Part shown: one piece after another, positions 42,559 to 53,401 of the stretch
How positions within the stretch are numbered: position 1 is the stretch's first letter
How the letters are laid out: the number at the start of each line of letters is the position of its first letter
NCBI GenBank assembly: GCA_009761415.1
Contig: QUOL01000005.1
Location: 186,001 to 250,000, forward strand
Source of the DNA: Sarcomyxa edulis
Lineage: Eukaryota; Basidiomycota; Agaricomycetes; Agaricales; Mycenaceae
Direction: 5' to 3'
Length of the DNA stretch: 64,000 bases
The notes under the pieces: generated by a model
What the model saw: only the letters and a program-made list of their open reading frames with translations
Told to the model about the DNA's origin: nothing
The model's database searches: none
Program-made: the position numbers and the translations under genes

Positions 42559-45500
42559 TCAAACACCGTATCGTGCGGCTAGCCGTTCCTGGATGACGGG
42601 AGGGAAGGCCGCCACTTGACCGGCCCATCCAGCCTCATCATGCTGCTTGAATCCAAGAAGCAGCGTTTGGAACATCCCATTTAGCTCAGGAGACGGTTGA
42701 TTCCACCGTACGATCGAGTTACAGAACCAGAGGATACTCTGAGGACGATCAAAAAAGAATGCACATCGAGTCCAATCCAAAGATAGAAATTTAAAAGTAT
42801 CCTCACCTTCATGATGCCAGCAGGGTTGGTCTGCACGAGCGTGCAGAGGCCACGGAAGGCCGAATCCTTTTCTTCGTTGTCCCGGATCTCATAGAGAGCC
42901 TGACACCAAGCTTGGGCGAACTCGGGGAGGTGCGGTGCAACGAGATTGGGATGCATCAAACCAATCCGTCCTATTGATACAGCTGCGTTCTCGTGGAGAC
43001 TTCGAGGAGCTTTGGGATGCAAGAGGATAGGGATCAGACGCGCGATTAGAGGGTTGACCCATTGCCGAAATTCTGGATCATCTAAGGTGCGGAATGCTAT
43101 TAGGATGCTATTTGAGGATGTCTGAACAAGGCTTACCGCGTCCGTAACGTAGAGCTACTTCTCCAACAGACCAAGCAGCGTTGTTTGAAGCGCTGATGAA
43201 TTCCACCTTGGGTTCAGGGTCCAATTGCAGGATCAACTCCTCCATGATACCCGGCATGTGGGGGCGCAGTAAGACAAAGCATCCCATGGCCATATCACCA
43301 ACGAGCGCATACGCCGACTGTCTGACCGGTGCATGTGGGTGCTTGAGGCACACGGTCAAGAGAGTGAGTAGATTTGGCTGCCCCTGTACGATGAAAGGTT
43401 CGAGAGTCATACCCAGACCTTGCGTGAGACCAGAAAGAAGATCAAGAGCGACCACCAAGAATGATTTGTCTGGCTCATCAAGTTCGGGGTTTTGTTGATA
43501 CGCTTGATATTGTAAGAGTGAGGTGTGGATGATGTTGGTGCACCGTTCGAAAACGGGGGCAGCATATGGCAAGAAGGCAGTCCCCATTGAGATCGTTACT
43601 GAGGCGAGACACTGTGCAGAGTATGAGGTTCAAATCCAAGATAAGTAAAAGTTCATTGGAAACTCACCTCGAGCAAGGGAATCAGATCTTCGTCGTCATC
43701 CTTCAGTTTAGCCCACCGATTTGTCAAAGGTGGCATCAGGATATCAACATAGGTTGGGTTTTGAAGTGCCCTCCCTACTGCATCAGCCAGCGTTCCAACA
43801 GCGTCGTAGAGAATGAGCATATTCTTGTGTTGGTACTTGTCGAAGGCTATTACCAGGTTTCGCAGGACGGGTTCTAAGTAAGGAGCGAGTTCGGGGCCGG
43901 CATCTTCTTCTAACGTAGCAAAGGCACTGCATCCTGCCTCTTGTACCCGTTTATTGTTGTCCAAGACCATACGAAGGAGCTGAAGGCAGAGTTAGCGAGG
44001 TTTAACCATCGATTATGAATAGTAACGTACTCCTTCCATCGTCGGGACAAAGTATTGGCTCTTGTGCTCCGGTGAATTGGACTGGGTCGTCCAGCTGGCG
44101 TAACGGCCAAGGGTCCAACAAGTAATAGATCGTACAAGCGGCTGCAAAAGGTGGTCAGACAGAGTCCGTATTGGAGCTCCAACGACGAACCTTAGGGTCA
44201 GTCAGTGTGCTGACGAGATATGGGACGAGCGTTGTTAAATGAGGCTCCATGGCGTCGATGCATCCTGGACGAATCTGAGAACCAAACCCCATTGAGATGA
44301 AGATGCAGACATACCTTCTGCCATCGCTCCCAATGCCAGAATGCCGCTCTCCCTGTTCAGCCATTCACTACTCCAAAGCTTCTCCTTTAGCGGTCCAAGT
44401 AGGACATTCAACAAATCAGCCCCGAATCGCACAGCCAACACATCGATGGCCGCTGCAGCACACTTCCTCAAGTTCCACTCGGTAGACATTTCATCCGCGA
44501 ACTCGTCGTCTCCGTAATCCTCCTCATCATCCGAATCGATAGTCTCTTCACCATACACTCCAACGCGACCTTTGGATGCAGCAGCTTCGCCATCTTCACC
44601 ATCACGTTCCAACCCATGGCTTTTACTGCTGTAATGACGAGGTTTGATATCCTGCTCCTTGTCCGGCACCGCAGCATCCTCAAGGTCTCCCTCCAACCAC
44701 AACAAATCGTCCTCCCCATACACCATGCAATCCAACAGCACTGGCGCAACTCTTCCAAGTAAAGGATGCAAGTACGTAGAGAGATCGGCGTCCTCGGCGA
44801 AGGTCAACCAGAACTCGCACGCTTCTAGGGCAACGAGCTCGTTCTGATCCTTCATCGAGTACAACATATATTCCGCGACGTTGTTCAATTCCGGCATCAA
44901 CCGATCAGGTCGAGCTGCGAGGAGGAGAACGAGAGCCTGGCAAACGTGGCGGCGTACGGAAGGGTCCTCGTCTGAAGCCCGTTTGAATAAGCAACTGATG
45001 AAGGCATCGATTTGCACGAAGAGGGATTGACAGCCGACGGGGACGAAGTAGGAGAGACAAGCTACGGCGTGCGCTCGAATCTTGGCGTTGGTGTGTTCGG
45101 AGAGCATCATGAACTTTGGAATCATGAAATCGAGAGGCCTTGTGCCGTTAAGTTCAAAGTCCATTTTCCTAGGGTAATCTTCGCATGCCTTTTCGAGAAG
45201 GTTGAAAGCTGCCTGATGAGGGGGTGAGCGACATGTTAGCAGGTGGTTCTTTCTTGCACGATTGTCACTGAGCGATCGAAAATGTCCCCTTCACACAGAC
45301 ACAGAACTGACCCCCCCCCCCTTCGACAGACTCAGAACGCGTGGCGCTTTAGCGGTGTATGATCCAGATATCGATGGCATCCGGACTCGAAACCCGATGA
45401 CTCAGAATACAGGAGAATGAAACTCACCTCTTGTCGATCTACGTCTCCAGAGTCCAGCGTGCTTACAAGTTGTTCCAAGCACTCGGGCCAGTTTTTAGGC

Positions 45501-45919
45501 TCAAGGACACCGAGGAGAGCTACGACGGCTTGTCCAGCTGCGTTTCGAACCAACAACGAAGGGTCCCCGAATGATTGCAGAACGGAAACTTTTGTAAAGG
45601 CGGCAGCTCCAGGAGATGCGCTAAGGATGAGACGGGCGTTATTCTTGAGAAGGTATCCTGCTATGCTGCGAATGCGATCTTCTTCTTGGGGCATAACCGA
45701 TAAGATGTAGGCAAGATATGCAATATAATCAGGTGCGCGCGTGAATTGGTTAAGTTTCTAGCCATTGCGTTCGCCATTAAAAATTTTCGAAAAAAAGTGG
45801 GGGAATATTGTACGAACCTGAGTGACATTTCGCTGGGAAGTTACTGCTGTGTCTGTTGATCCATGAATTGTTACGACGATTTCTTGGAGAGCATCAGGAG
45901 AAGGGACCCAAGACGCCAT
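42559..45919 (-). CDS. Transportin / importin beta-2 (Kap104 type)
   Basis: Nuclear import receptor built of HEAT repeats that carries PY-NLS cargoes such as hnRNPs. The start [20 protein letters not shown] is followed by [87 protein letters not shown] and [20 protein letters not shown]. The long acidic loop of importin beta-2 is present ([19 protein letters not shown], about 44550-44480). Later repeats include [46 protein letters not shown] and [18 protein letters not shown]. The C-terminus ends RLAARYGV. Length (about 900 residues) fits the family. The sequence is intact across about ten exons. Confidence 0.93.
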
Positions 45920-46682
45920 GATAGAGTAAAGACGCGTTCAGACGACGTTCGGATGAATGTTGGATTGAAAGAGACTCAGGCCAGAGGACCAGCCACAGTT
46001 TGGACCCCGCTCAGGACCCCGTATCATACTCTCCGTCGGTTCATCATATTGATTTGGGGCAACTTCAAGCCTGTTTCTCAACACAATTCGACCAGAACCA
46101 CCAGTCGCTATGCCTTATTTCTGAGCGAGTCACCAAAAATTGTAGGCAAAAGAGAAAAAAAAATGGGATCACAGTGACAGTACGTGACCAAGTTGCCCGG
46201 GGTCCTGTTTGGGACTGCTATCTACCAGCCTCTGTCAGTGTTAGGCTGATCTTTCTGATTGAGTGATTCGAGGAAAATTATACATATATCTATCGATGTT
46301 CTTCGAATTCCATTTACGAAGTAACTGTATTGCTTACCAGATAGACGAAGATTCGAGAACGGCTCCTTGCAGCCGGGCAGGAAGTGCATTCTTTCAATTT
46401 CACAGATTCATGCTCTTCACTATCTGGAATCAAGCACCGAGATGAATATTATGATTGAGATCGATAGGGAACGGTGGACGCGTCAAATCTAAGGATCGCG
46501 GCCAACTTGTCAACCATGTAGAATCACATCATGGTGGTTGCCGAGTACACGACGGGAGTCGAAGCAGATATGCGAGCCTCCCAGAGATCTGGTAGTGTTA
46601 AGCTATGCAGGAATGTGTGAGCATGGCAGCGAACAAGCTATGCAATGCAAGTATAGCTCACCGACGACAAAATCCCCAACAA
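45920..46682. other. Intergenic region with transportin promoter
   Basis: Transportin runs leftward from 45919, so its promoter lies here, along with the 3' UTR of the next reverse gene. Forward ORFs in this stretch show no motifs. Confidence 0.4.
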
Positions 46683-47955
46683 TCACGGCTTCTTTGCGCC
46701 CTTGACAGGAGTAGCCGTACCCGATCCTGGTACAGATCCAGTTCCAGCCGGGGGTGAAGGTATATCTGCAGATGGATCACGCAAGTAATCCGCAAGGAAC
46801 TTCCTCCATGGGGCTTTTGACGGTACAAAGTGACCTATTTCATTCGACATCGACATCAATAATGATCGAACTAAAATCAAGATGGCGAAATCTCACCTCC
46901 GTCATGCTCCTCCACTCTAACATGAGTACACAAGGGGAACAATTCCCGAGTTCGGGCATTTGGGACTAGGTTATCCGCCGTGCCCATGATGTGGAGGGTG
47001 GGCGTAGAATAAGGAGGCGATACTATTTTGGCTACTAGGGGGTCCGTCGTTAAGAGCCCGGAGACTGATATACAGAATTTGCTGAGACGATTGATTAGAG
47101 GCCTGTAGTAAACGAAAGGAAAGGCACTGACAAAGGCGGATGTGGGGGCTTGCCGTCGACCAAGAATGGAGGGTACAATTCGGGACGTTCCAGCTATTGC
47201 CAAAGAAGCGATATGAGATGGGGACACGATATAACGATGATCACTTGAATTTGAACACGTACCAAAGCCGTGATGAAAACAGCGAAGGCACCGCCTTGAC
47301 TGTGTAATTTGAATGTCCATCAGCACCGAGACAGAGAAAGATATGCAGGAAAATCCGAACCTGAAGCCAAATATTCCCTACGTAAACCGTATAAGCTCTT
47401 TCAGTCCATGGAGAGAAGATCGAGGTTCACGCACATCAAAGGTATCAGTCTTAAGTACATCCCGTACTACTTCCAAAGACTCAACCAATCCTACGGCTTC
47501 TTTGTCCGATCGGCTATCGAGAAAAGAGAGAGGTTAGAATGAGTGATATATCTTTTGGTAGAGTACTCACTATGCTCTCCACCATCCGCGAGGCGTGAGT
47601 GCCGGATCCGTCTCCGCACCCGAAGCTTCCACAGTAGGGTCTCCAAAGAGGTCCTGTGCTTCTAAGATATGGGGAGCATCGACAAAGACTGCGATGTATA
47701 GATTAGTTGAAAGCCTGAATTCGGAGGAGCACTACACTACGCACCGAGTTCGACGTCCTTGGCGCATTGCTTGCGCAGAGCAGCCAGCTATTGTATAATG
47801 TCAGTAGCGATCAGCATATCTTTGACGATAGTGCGTACACGTTTACTGAATCCATACGCGTTCTGAGCATAACTATAAAGACAGATTTGGAGTCAGATTA
47901 TTGATGCATGCTGGTTTGCTTGCACGCACCCGTGGAGTACCATGACTTTCTTCAT
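46683..47955 (-). CDS. FSH1-family serine hydrolase, paralogue A
   Basis: Family of small alpha/beta hydrolases (yeast Fsh1-3; related to human OVCA2). The many short exons give MKKVMVLHG, YAQNAYGFSKR, LAALRKQCAKDVEL, VFVDAPHILEAQDLFG, LTPRGWWRA, VGLVESLEVVRDVLKTDTFD, then GIFGFSQGGAFAVFITAL with the nucleophile Ser in G-F-S-Q-G, LERPELYPPFLVDGKP, CISVSGLLTTDPLVA, STPTLHIMGTADNLVP (catalytic Asp) and VRVEEHDGGHFVPSKAPW (catalytic His). Near 47390 the correct acceptor is TACGTAG before GGAATATTTGGC; a nearby CTTCAG looks tempting but breaks the frame. The C-terminus is Pro/Gly/Thr-rich (GSGTATPVKGAKKP). Paralogue B lies directly upstream. Confidence 0.88.
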
Positions 47956-48337
47956 TGTAGTTAAAAGTATGAGTGTTTTCAATTCGAGCGAGGTAGGTCG
48001 AAGGGTGAAAGTGAAGAGCTTTGTCGCGGGAACAGAAAAATAAAGATTTCCGCATATAGGGGCTGAGTCAATGTCACGTGTTGTGATCGGGCGCGTTATG
48101 TTGTAGCCTTAGTCTTAATCCGGTTCGGCTCGGGGAGATATGTTGCGAAGACAGGGAGGGGAGGACAAGAGGAGCCTTCGAAATTGAGAGAAAGGTTGGA
48201 TGTACTTCACACGCAATGCATCCATCGAAAGAAGTGAGCACATAAGAGTTCCAGAGGATTAGATGGAAGAATATCATGTCCTTTCTATAGATTATGTGCA
48301 AGGAAGCCACGTCTCACCCTCTAAACTTATCCCAAAA

Positions 48338-49613
48338 TCAATATCGCGGTGTCATCCTAGGGATCTCGGTAGGCGTCGCCGCTCCCGAGTTGGGGTTCGA
48401 CGAACCTGCCATACCTGGGGACGGATACTCCACCAAGGGATCGAGAAGATAGCTTCTCAAGAAATTCCGCCAGCTAGTTTTCTGGGGGACGAAATGACCT
48501 AACAAATACACAAGATGAGGAAAAGGAATAAAGTGCAGAGATCCATTGATATACATACCGCCTTCATGTTCCTCAACCCTAGCATTATCCGAAACAGCAA
48601 CTAACGCTCTCGATCGTTCCTCAATCACTAAAATATCCGTTCTACCTATAATGTGTAACGTTGGCGTCGAAAATGACGGTTCATATATCGACGAAGCTAG
48701 AGCGTCGTTTATCTTGAAGCCAGAGATGGAAACACAGAATTGACTGGGGAAAGATGGGACGACATGTGAGAATGGATAATCGTAAGACTTCGAACGTGAA
48801 CATCGTACAATGGAGGATGGGGTGTGTTTCCATCTATAAGGAAGGCAGGGTAAACTTGTGGTCTTTCCAGCTATCAAATGACGTGACATTAGACATCAGT
48901 ATCGGCGAAAGGCTTGCCCTCATTCTGAAAAAAGCATACCAACGCAGCTAGCAGTGCAGCCAATGCAGCCCCTTGGCTGTGAGCAATAACAAGTGTTAGT
49001 TCGTAAGCCACTCCATAGAAAGAAACCCGACAGGACGAACCTGAATCCAAATACGCCCTAAAACCACGATAAGGATGGTAAATTCGTTGAACACGACGAG
49101 ATAGAGTACTCACATCAAATTTTTGCCCTTCTAACACGTCCCGGAGCGACAGAAGGGACTCTTCCAACCCAACTGCTTTTCCGGGAACCAGATTCCCATT
49201 CCACCATCCTCGAGGTGGGTCGGGGGAGGTTATCGACGTGGAATCCGGGGTGGACCCTATGAGGTCTGCTGCTTGGAGAATGTGTGGTGCATCTACGAAT
49301 ACTATGATTCCAATTGCATCAAAAGATCGGCTTAGAAAAATGAAAAAAGATGGAGCGCGCACCGAACTCGATATTGTTTTCACAGTGTTTTCGTAGGGCT
49401 GATATCTACATGTATTCAGTGAGTAACGAGCAATACCCCTTGTTTAATACGATGTGCTGGACTGGTCAGAGCACTGACGCGTTTCCTGAAGATGTTTGCA
49501 TTCTGAGAGTGTCTAAAGTAAAATTCTAGTTCACGCTTGAGGCGATATAGAAGGTTTAGAACATTGGTAGCTCACCCGTGAAGCATCAAGACCCTTCGAG
49601 TGACTGCCGACAT
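48338..49613 (-). CDS. FSH1-family serine hydrolase, paralogue B
   Basis: Same exon plan as paralogue A. Start MSAVTRRVLMLHG, then HSQNANIFRKR, ISALRKHCENNIEF, VFVDAPHILQAADLIG, PPRGWWNGNLVPGKAVGLEE, LRDVLEGQKFD, GVFGFSQGAALAALLAAL (nucleophile Ser), LERPQVYPAFLIDGNTPHPP, CVSISGFKINDALAS, STPTLHIIGRTDILVIEE (catalytic Asp) and ARVEEHEGGHFVPQKTSWRN (catalytic His). The tail contains SNPNSGAATPTEI, like the tail of A. The triad is complete. About half of the residues match paralogue A by eye, so the tandem duplication is old. Confidence 0.88.
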
Positions 49614-49851
49614 GATGAGAGATCTCGAAGTGGAGTTTTGCGAAAGATAAGCGAGGTGTGGTTCGAGAGATAGATAAATATAAATTCCCGCGTGATTTCG
49701 CGACGCGTCCAACACGTCGATACAGGATACAAATTAGGACCAAATTAGGACCAAATTACGATTTGCGAGTAAATATTCTACTGTACATTGTCCATGCACA
49801 TCGAACAGCCAAGGGTATAAAAATCCACCGCCAGTCTAGCCATCTCTACTC

Positions 49852-51142
49852 CTACTCCGCATAACCATCGTCTTCCACCACAGCCGGCGTGATCTTTTCC
49901 AATGTCGTACTCACCCTCTCATACACGGCAAATACAATCGCCTGCCCCGGTGCAACTCTCAAAACACGCGGCGTGATTCCTTTGTAAAACGAGCTAACAC
50001 CCTCTGTCCGCCACATATCTGTAGCAATAGATGCGATTCGCTGGAACGCGGTGCTTCCTGGTGTTGCAGTAGCTTTTTGAAGACCTACATCAGCCAGACT
50101 TTCTGTGAGCATTCATCTAGATAGAAATAGATAGGGTTGGCCTACGAGTCTTGATGGTATCTATAGGTGCGTTTGAGAAGGGACCCATAGCTCCGGATAT
50201 AAGGCCAATTCCCATGTGTTGGTATGAGGGTAAGTCGACGAGGTCAGGTTGGAGCCTATGGGCGAGTTTTTTTATTTCCTGGTACGCGGTGAAGTTTGCG
50301 CCTTGAAAGAGATAGTTGAGCATGTTACGCTTGGAAGGAATGATACGCAGACCTACCCTGATTGGTAGCCTGTCTCAAAGCCGTGAGGGAAACACCACGA
50401 TACAGTGCAGAGATGCCTTCCTCGCGAACGATGGTATACACCGCATGTCCTGCATTGCGATATCGAGGAGCTTCTAGCGGATCAGCGAGAGAGTGCTGTT
50501 GCGCCTGTAGTCGGATCTTCACTACCTCCATCGGCGTCACCACTGCAATAGCCTCTGTCGTGCCAGCGCCCAGACCCGCTATACATATGGAGTTGCATTT
50601 CAAATGATTAGTGTGGGGTTTTGCGGGGGTGGGGTACCGATCGAGTCAGAAAAGTATGTACGAACCAAGAAATATACTCCCAACGCTCGTCTTGCCTGTA
50701 CTCTTATCCGCCAACCAACCCTTGTACGCCTCGAAACTCGCAAAGCGGATTGCCATCTTCGGAACGATTCCACCGAGAACTGCACCGAGACCTTTGTAGA
50801 GGGCCAATGGCGTTTCGCGTTTAACGATCCATACACCCGTCGCGAGGAATCCTCTCGCTTTGGTCTGGAATACGATACATAACGCGGTGGGCGGTCAACA
50901 TCCAAGGAAATTCGGAGTGAGTGATGTACTTACCCCCGGTTTACGTCCAGATCTCGACAATTGCATACGGACTTTGATAGTATCGAGAGGTTGACAAGTC
51001 AACTACCATGTCGGAAGAGTTAACAGCGTGTGTGCTCGGAACGACAAGCACTGGTACTCACTGCTTCGCATCCCCCGGCGATACCCCCAGCGATGACATG
51101 GGTGGCGAACCCCACTGGTTTCTTGTTTGCAGATCTCGACAT
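49852..51142 (-). CDS. Mitochondrial succinate/fumarate carrier (SLC25, Sfc1/Acr1 type)
   Basis: Exchanges cytosolic succinate for mitochondrial fumarate across the inner membrane, linking the glyoxylate cycle to the TCA cycle; needed in yeast for growth on ethanol and acetate. Start MSRSANKKPVGFATHVIAGG, then three carrier repeats with their signatures: QPLDTIKVRMQLSR, TPMEVVKIRLQAQQHSL and NAPIDTIKTRLQKATAT (P-x-D/E-x-x-K-x-R). Between these lie KRETPLALYKGLGAVLGGIV, EGISALYRGVSLTALRQATN, QGANFTAYQEIKKLA and LPSYQHMGIGLISGAMGPFS, which distinguish Sfc1 from other carriers. It ends APGQAIVFAVYERVSTTLEK and a short acidic tail. Length (about 320 residues) is as expected. Exons and phases are consistent. 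Confidence 0.92.
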
Positions 51143-51968
51143 GATGGTGTGGTGGTACGGCGCGAGTGCAGCAGGACTAGTGTCAGTGGTGAAGGTGGTC
51201 TCCCGCTCGGTGAATATATAGTCGAGTCAAGTCCCGAAACCCAGCCTGGTCTTGGATTAAACCGGACTTAAACATGTGAATACCTACCTAGAACGCGCAC
51301 GTATGAGGCTCAGCAGAGGCATACCGCCTCTCCGCATCCCGATTTCCCCGTCATGTGGTTCCCAGGAATTCAAACGCAACTATCCAGTCAGTGCGGAGCC
51401 CCGCATTATCTGATACAAAGTGGCCTGGGCATGATCATGACGGCGGGGACGGGAACGACATCGAAGTTCAACAACAGACGCCCGGGCATATCCTTGGCCC
51501 ACCCGACGGCGAGACGGCAGGGTTATTTTTATCAGTCACGCTCTTCGAACACGCGTTCATCGATAACCGCGATTATCCGGATAGCGGGTAATACGTAGGT
51601 GATAAAGCTGATAGCCTGAGTTCCAACCGCGCATATCACACACTAAGATGTCTATTGGTTTTGTGCCCATTTTGAAATACCGTTGCAGAAAAAATTTAAA
51701 CTCACGGTTTTCCACATGGTGACACAAAAGAAGACAAAGCAAAGCCATTCTCAGGCATATATAATCCGGACAAAGACAAAGATGCCCTTTGTAGTCTCTT
51801 TCCCCCCTCCACCTCGAACCAGATCCTGTAACAACCCCGTCCCCCTGAAGTTAGTTCAATTCAGTCGACATACACCGATCGGGAGGATCAGCAATCTAGC
51901 AACATAAGCCCAGACATTTTTTTCTTTCCTCTCTGCTCTCCCCTCCACCCTCTTTTTTCACAACCAAA
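51143..51968. promoter_or_regulatory. Divergent promoter region between the carrier and the homeodomain-like gene
   Basis: Both flanking genes start here and point away from each other. A pyrimidine-rich stretch (51920-51962) precedes the forward ATG. ORFs in this stretch show no motifs. Confidence 0.4.
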
Positions 51969-53160
51969 ATGGAATTACCCCCGATATCAGTATTGCAACC
52001 CAAGGCCAAGAAACCTGCAGCGCAGCGTCTAACGAGACCAGGGACGGCGGTCTTACAAGGTATAAATAGCCGACAATACCCCTAGACCGCGTCTCTCACG
52101 ATGCATCTCTCGTTTTCGCAGATTTTTGGAACCGCAACTTGCGATTACCCACTGACACTGAAGAAACAGAGCTGTTACAACATATACAAGTCAGTCTCGC
52201 GAAAATCAGAGATTTTATTCCCGTCTTACAGTCCCTTCCTCAAAGATTTCCGGCCACAACAATCAATTTAATAAAACTAAACTCCGGGCTTGGTTCAAGA
52301 AACGGCGAAAACAACTTTTGGAGTCAAATGCAAATGCCGCCAGTGTATCTCATATATCTGGGCTCAATTCTCCTGCACCCACCATCAGCCCAACAAGCCC
52401 TAATGCCCCTTTTTATGCCTCTATGAGTCCTGGTGCTTCTACCAGTAGCAATGGTATCTTCCTTTCAACAGCTGTCCTAGTTTTGTCACTAATCTATCAG
52501 GGAAACAGCCGCATATCCAACCTTGACACCCGAGAAAATACACATGCTTGCAACACTATATGAACCTCTCCCAGATCCGTCTATGGCCGTCGTGCAATCT
52601 TGGGCTAAATTGCTTCAAGCAAACGAACACGACGTGTTTTCATGGATACAAGAAGAACGAGCCAAGAAATATGATACTCGCACCGGTGTCAACCACCTAC
52701 CCACACCTTTCTGTTCCACTTCACCAGAACCTTTCTCAGCATCTCGTGGCTTCACCCCCCTCAAAGCAGAACCGACCGCATACCCCGTTATACCTGCCTT
52801 CCCCCCTGCTTTAACTCTGCCTCGGCCACCCCGCAGGTCGGACTTTGTACGCAAACAAGTAAGTGCCCTATCTGCTCGCATTTGTCTAATCTCATACTTA
52901 AAATCATGTAGACACCAGCGGCACCCATTCCCCCGACGGATCCCATCATGCCCTTCCTTCGAGACCGCCTCGCTCAAAGCACAACCGCTCTTCCGTATCA
53001 AACGACCCTGCGTCCTCCTCCCCAATCTGTCAACGAATTCAACGAGCGTTTTTCTCCGTATGAAGAGAAGATGAAGCAAATGATGCAAAAATTTGAAGGC
53101 GAGACACTAGCGAGGCGTGACGCAGAGCAAGCTCCGGGTCCTGGTATGCACCGCACCTGA
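51969..53160 (+). CDS. Divergent homeodomain-like protein, possibly with two homeodomain folds
   Basis: Exon 1 (51969-52059) starts MELPPISVLQPKAKKPAAQR. Exon 2 (52122-52189) gives DFWNRNLRLPTDTEETELLQ and HIQ. An intron (52190-52245) leads to ISGHNNQFNKTKLRAWFKKR. LTRPGTAVLQDFWNRN, LPTDTEETELLQ and KLRAWFKKRRKQ line up with homeodomain helices 1, 2 and 3. The recognition helix has W-F-K-K-R-R (52291-52308) where W-F-x-N-x-R is nearly invariant, so Asn51 is Lys. A second similar unit follows: LTPEKIHMLATLYEPLPDPS, VVQSWAKLLQANEHDVFSWI, QEERAKKYD. A Pro-rich region and a helical end (YEEKMKQMMQKFEGE) complete about 310 residues. It is probably nuclear; DNA binding is uncertain. The neighbours are not those of a mating-type locus. 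Confidence 0.65.
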
Positions 53161-53401
53161 ATGCGGGAGTCGGGATACTCAGTCAACTTCTGAGGAAGCT
53201 GCATAACACCACCTGAAAACACGATTACTATTTTTTTTGGTTCCGTTCCCTTTTTTTTCTCCAGAGATATCCACTTCATCGACGCATCATCGCTATCTTA
53301 TCGCTTTCCGTTCCTATTGTAATACCTGATCAGCAGACTGAAACATCAAATACATTATAAAAAGTTAGTCAATTGCTACAAAAAGATATGTTACATTGTG
53401 A

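Noticed and set aside
42053..42628. Reverse ORF of 191 codons at the 3' end of the transportin gene
   Set aside because: It is in another frame over the transportin end and a GA/CT-rich UTR. The translation is low-complexity Ser/Leu/Pro and not a protein-like sequence.
47340..47450. FSH1 paralogue A as a pseudogene, because CTTCAG/GTTCGGATTTTC has no proper donor
   Set aside because: Using the TACGTAG acceptor and the donor after GGCTTCAG gives G-I-F-G-F-S-Q-G-G intact, so the gene is not broken.
51969..53160. Homeodomain gene as part of the mating-type A locus
   Set aside because: There is only one such gene, it lacks the divergent HD1/HD2 pair, and the usual neighbour (mitochondrial intermediate peptidase) is absent. 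The neighbours here are SFC1-type carrier and SWR1.
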